Below are positions 61,856 through 64,000 of a stretch of DNA of 64,000 nt, in pieces. A program made the translations under genes and the position numbers. The DNA is from CAIWAH01 sp043755815. Lineage in GTDB: Bacteria; Verrucomicrobiota; Verrucomicrobiia; Limisphaerales; UBA9464. The stretch covers positions 1 through 64,000 of the forward strand of contig JAYUSF010000224.1 in assembly GCA_043755815.1 (NCBI GenBank). Reading direction: 5' to 3'. Positions within the stretch are counted from its first letter, which is position 1, and every line of letters begins with the position of its first letter. The notes beneath the pieces are model-generated. The model saw nothing but the letters and a program-made list of their open reading frames with translations, searched no databases and was not told the origin of the DNA.

Positions 61856-62614
61856 TCAGATGGCCCAGCCGTTGTCGAACGGCAGCAGCAGGCGGGTGAG
61901 CACGTAGTCCATGATCAGAATCAGGATGAAGGAGTTCACCACCGCCTTGGTGACACTCCGGCCGATGCCGCGCGGACCGCCGGCCGTGGCCAGACCCTGC
62001 TGGCAGGAAACCACGCCGACCATGACGGCGAAGACAAAGGCCTTGATGAGGCCGTTGAGGATGTCGCCCACCTGCACCTCCTGCTGGAGGTTGGAGAAAA
62101 AGGCCGTCAGCGAAACGTCGATCCGGGCGTTATGCGCGGCGACCAGCGCCCCGCCAAGCCAGCCGACGAGGTTGGAAAAGATCACCAGGCAGGGCAGCGC
62201 GATGCTGATGGCCACGACCCGCGGCAGCACCAGATAGGTGATGGGGTTGATGTTCAAGGTGCGCAGCGCGTCGAGTTCCTGATAGACGCGCATGGAGCCC
62301 AGTTCCGCCGCCATGGCCGACCCGACCCGCCCTGCAATCAGCACCGCCATCATCACCGGCGCCAGTTCCTTGCACATCGAGAGCGCCACCAACCCGCCCA
62401 GGGCCGACCCGAGGCCGCGTTCGACCAGCACCGGCCCCGTCTGCAACGACAGCACGCCACCGATGAAGAGGGACAGCAGGCACGCCATGAAGAGGCTGGC
62501 GTTGCCAATGTCAAAGAGCTGCTCGGCCACCCTGTGCCGCTCCCGCCACACGCGCGGCAATGCCCGCACCGTGGCGGTGAAGAGCAGGACCAGTTCTCCG
62601 ATGTTGCGAAACAT
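61856..62614 (-). CDS. mlaE: Mla-type ABC transporter permease
   Basis: 252 residues, about five transmembrane helices. MlaE hallmarks: LFIGGVLSLQTGPVLVERGLGS, LAPVMMAVLIAGRVGSAMAAELGSMRVYQELDALRTLNINP, and SCQQGLATAGGPRGIGRSVTKAVV. First gene of the leftward mlaE-mlaF-mlaD unit; no mlaB or mlaC adjoins it. Confidence 0.95.
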   Translation of the reverse strand: MFRNIGELVLLFTATVRALPRVWRERHRVAEQLFDIGNASLFMACLLSLFIGGVLSLQTGPVLVERGLGSALGGLVALSMCKELAPVMMAVLIAGRVGSAMAAELGSMRVYQELDALRTLNINPITYLVLPRVVAISIALPCLVIFSNLVGWLGGALVAAHNARIDVSLTAFFSNLQQEVQVGDILNGLIKAFVFAVMVGVVSCQQGLATAGGPRGIGRSVTKAVVNSFILILIMDYVLTRLLLPFDNGWAI

Positions 62615-62646
62615 GCTTCAGGGCGCGACCCGCGCGGACACGAGTG

Positions 62647-63261
62647 TCACTTAAAGCGGAGTTTGGACAAGTTCCAGAAACCAAACCCACCGATCAGGGC
62701 GCCGGAAAACCGGTTCAGCCACTTCATCTGCCGGGGGCCGAACCGCGAGCCCAGCCGGCGTGAACCGAGGCTGAGCACCAGCCACCAAGTGGCCGATCCG
62801 GCAAACACGCCGGCGACCAGTTGGGTCACCGTCGGCCACGAATTGCCGCCGCGCCCGAGCCCCATGCCGGCGAACAGGACGCCGAACTGCAGGATGGTCA
62901 TCGGGTTGGTGAGTGTGAGCAGCAGGGTCGTGCCAAAGGCACCCGCGAGACTGGCCGCTTCATTCTTCGCCGCAGCCGTGGCGGGCTGACTCCGCCACGT
63001 CTTCACGCCGAGGTAGCAGAGGAACAGCCCGCCGAGCAGGGCGAACCAGACCTGTTGCTTCACCAGCAGATCCGACACGATGGTCAGGCCCGTCGCCCCA
63101 ATCGCGCCGTAGATCGCGTCGGCCGTGGCGGCGCCAAGACCGCAGAGGAAGCCGACTAGCGCGCCTTCCGCGATGGAGCGGCGGATACACAGCACACCGA
63201 TGGGACCAACCGGCACGGCAATGGAAAAGCCCAGCGCAACGCCCTGGAGAAAAGCGCTCAT
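62647..63261 (-). CDS. LysE family exporter
   Basis: 204 residues from the ATG at 63261 (MSAFLQGVALGFSIAVPVGPIG). Six-helix transporter with the LysE/RhtB N-terminal pattern GFSIAVPVGPIGVLCIRRSI and LTNPMTILQFGVLFAGM. Exports amino acids or related small molecules; substrate unknown. Its start overlaps the stop of the SMR gene (ATGA), so the two are translationally coupled. Confidence 0.9.
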   Translation of the reverse strand: MSAFLQGVALGFSIAVPVGPIGVLCIRRSIAEGALVGFLCGLGAATADAIYGAIGATGLTIVSDLLVKQQVWFALLGGLFLCYLGVKTWRSQPATAAAKNEAASLAGAFGTTLLLTLTNPMTILQFGVLFAGMGLGRGGNSWPTVTQLVAGVFAGSATWWLVLSLGSRRLGSRFGPRQMKWLNRFSGALIGGFGFWNLSKLRFK

Positions 63262-63581
63262 GCGGTCTTGGAGACGATTTTCAGCCCAACCACGCCGGCC
63301 ACGATCAACGCAAGGCAACCGACGCGGGCCAGTTCACGGGGTTCGCCCAAGAATAGCATCCCAACGATGGCCGTGCCGGCCGCGCCGATGCCCGTCCAAA
63401 CGGCGTAGGCCGTGCCGATGGGCAGTGTCTTCAGCGAGAGCGACAGCAGGGCAAAGCTGGCCACCATGCAGAGCGCGGTGCCGAGGCTGGGCCAAAGCCG
63501 CGAAAACCCGTCCGTGTATTTCAGCCCAACCGCCCAGCCGATTTCGAGCAAGCCCGCGAGCACCAACCAAAACCATGCCAT
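63258..63581 (-). CDS. small multidrug resistance (SMR) transporter, SugE/Gdx-like
   Basis: 107 residues, four helices. The essential glutamate lies in LAGLLEIGWAVGLKYTDGF (Glu13), and the segment GLKYTDGFSRLWPS, together with TAYAVWTGIGAAGTAIVGM, fits the SugE/guanidinium-exporter (Gdx) branch better than EmrE. Dimerises to export small cations. Overlaps the LysE gene downstream. No guanidine riboswitch was recognised upstream. Confidence 0.9.
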   Translation of the reverse strand: MAWFWLVLAGLLEIGWAVGLKYTDGFSRLWPSLGTALCMVASFALLSLSLKTLPIGTAYAVWTGIGAAGTAIVGMLFLGEPRELARVGCLALIVAGVVGLKIVSKTA

Positions 63582-63659
63582 GGCGGCATCCTAGCCGTCG
63601 TTCGCCCGGAAGGGAATCCGCGCCCTTCGGCTGCCGGAAGGATTTTTTATCGGACCGAG

Positions 63660-64000
63660 TCAATCGAGGTCCGAGACCCCCGCCAATGGTCCCGCGGGCG
63701 CGGGCCGTGGCTTTCGCTCCGGCAAGAAGTCACAGCGCTTGGGCCAAGCTACCGCCTCAGGATCGCCGCGGCCGAATTTGGCGGTCGGCGAAGCTTTTGC
63801 CGCCTCGTCCGGAAACCCCCGCCAGAAAAACCGCCATTGCCGACCGTCGGCATTTCGCCGCGTGCGGATCACCCCGAACAGGCTCGACGTCTTGGAGGCA
63901 TTCGTCGAGACGTCGCGCCGCCACAGATTCCAGAGCAGGGACTGGCTGGCCATCCCGCGCACCGGGTTCTTCTCGCTGCGATACACCGACCACAGCGGGC
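63660..64000 (-). CDS. C-terminal part of a protein running off the window edge
   Basis: Partial gene: the stop is at 63660 and the frame stays open to the right edge. Visible residues include LWSVYRSEKNPVRGMASQSL, LLWNLWRRDVST and SSLFGVIRTRRNADGRQ, a pattern of repeated aromatic-rich strands ending in a Lys/Pro-rich tail. It resembles the conserved C-terminus of large hypothetical proteins seen in Verrucomicrobia, but this comparison is from memory. Function unknown. Confidence 0.6.
   Translation of the reverse strand, partial: PLWSVYRSEKNPVRGMASQSLLWNLWRRDVSTNASKTSSLFGVIRTRRNADGRQWRFFWRGFPDEAAKASPTAKFGRGDPEAVAWPKRCDFLPERKPRPAPAGPLAGVSDLD

Noticed and set aside
63582..63660. Possible guanidine riboswitch before the SMR gene
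   Set aside because: I looked for paired hairpins with ACGR loops (guanidine-II) and for the guanidine-I core and saw neither; a covariance-model search would settle it.
1..64000. CRISPR arrays, rRNA, tRNA genes and transposases
   Set aside because: No regularly spaced repeats, rRNA-like conserved blocks or transposase motifs were seen. tRNAs were searched by eye only, so a tRNAscan run would be needed to exclude one.

Overview
The window reads as chromosomal DNA of a high-GC, Gram-negative, free-living bacterium, most likely a member of the Verrucomicrobiota (Pedosphaerales/Limisphaerales-like). This is an inference. It rests on the exosortase/PEP-CTERM machinery, a pseudopilin of the type common in that phylum, secreted proteins ending in a recurrent 'Y-x-LE-x-S...W...FFRLK' tail, a giant delta-60-repeat surface protein, and many GTG starts. 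Coding density is high, with about 53 genes, no rRNA, no tRNA that I could recognise, no CRISPR and no transposase.

Layout. 0.3-7.1 kb: envelope and exported functions (S8 peptidase with an STN-like front, alkaline phosphatase, TPR membrane protein, holin-like membrane protein, L,D-transpeptidase). 7.1-7.6 kb: a repeat-filled gap. 7.6-16.1 kb: secreted protein, GH13 amylase, trigger factor with its own terminator, DegT aminotransferase, DacB, TPR protein, PanB. 16.3-19.6 kb: a translationally coupled leftward operon padR - HAAS/VIT/PEP-CTERM protein - small membrane protein. 19.9-27.4 kb: rightward cluster of serine acetyltransferase, GNAT, exosortase, EpsI, a second exosortase fused to EpsI, polyprenyl glycosylphosphotransferase and UDP-glucuronate decarboxylase, i.e. 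protein sorting joined to exopolysaccharide synthesis. 27.4-30.5 kb: two membrane proteins and a dehydroquinate-synthase-like cyclase. 30.8-35.3 kb: CoaB and the leftward run miaB-(membrane protein)-rpsP-khpA-trmD-rplS, lacking rimM. 35.4-42.0 kb: one 2,199-residue secreted delta-60/Calx-beta protein. 42.2-43.4 kb: DUF1015 protein. 43.5-47.1 kb: a leftward operon headed by a cobalamin riboswitch (PEP-CTERM surface protein, CWC/DUF5522-LamG-like fusion, pseudopilin). 47.2-57 kb: Kup, small proteins, a nucleotidyltransferase, FolC, PolX, an MBL hydrolase. 57-59.7 kb: a C25-like secreted protein. 60-62.6 kb: mlaD/mlaF/mlaE lipid transport. 62.6-63.6 kb: LysE and SMR exporters. A gene runs off the right edge.

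The most interesting themes are the cell-surface sorting system and its clients. Two tandem exosortase/EpsI units lie in the same window as two PEP-CTERM substrates, one under PadR/HAAS-type control and one under a B12 riboswitch. There are also three copies of one palindromic intergenic repeat, one of them nested inside 12-bp terminal inverted repeats. Everything is read by eye; no database search was run.
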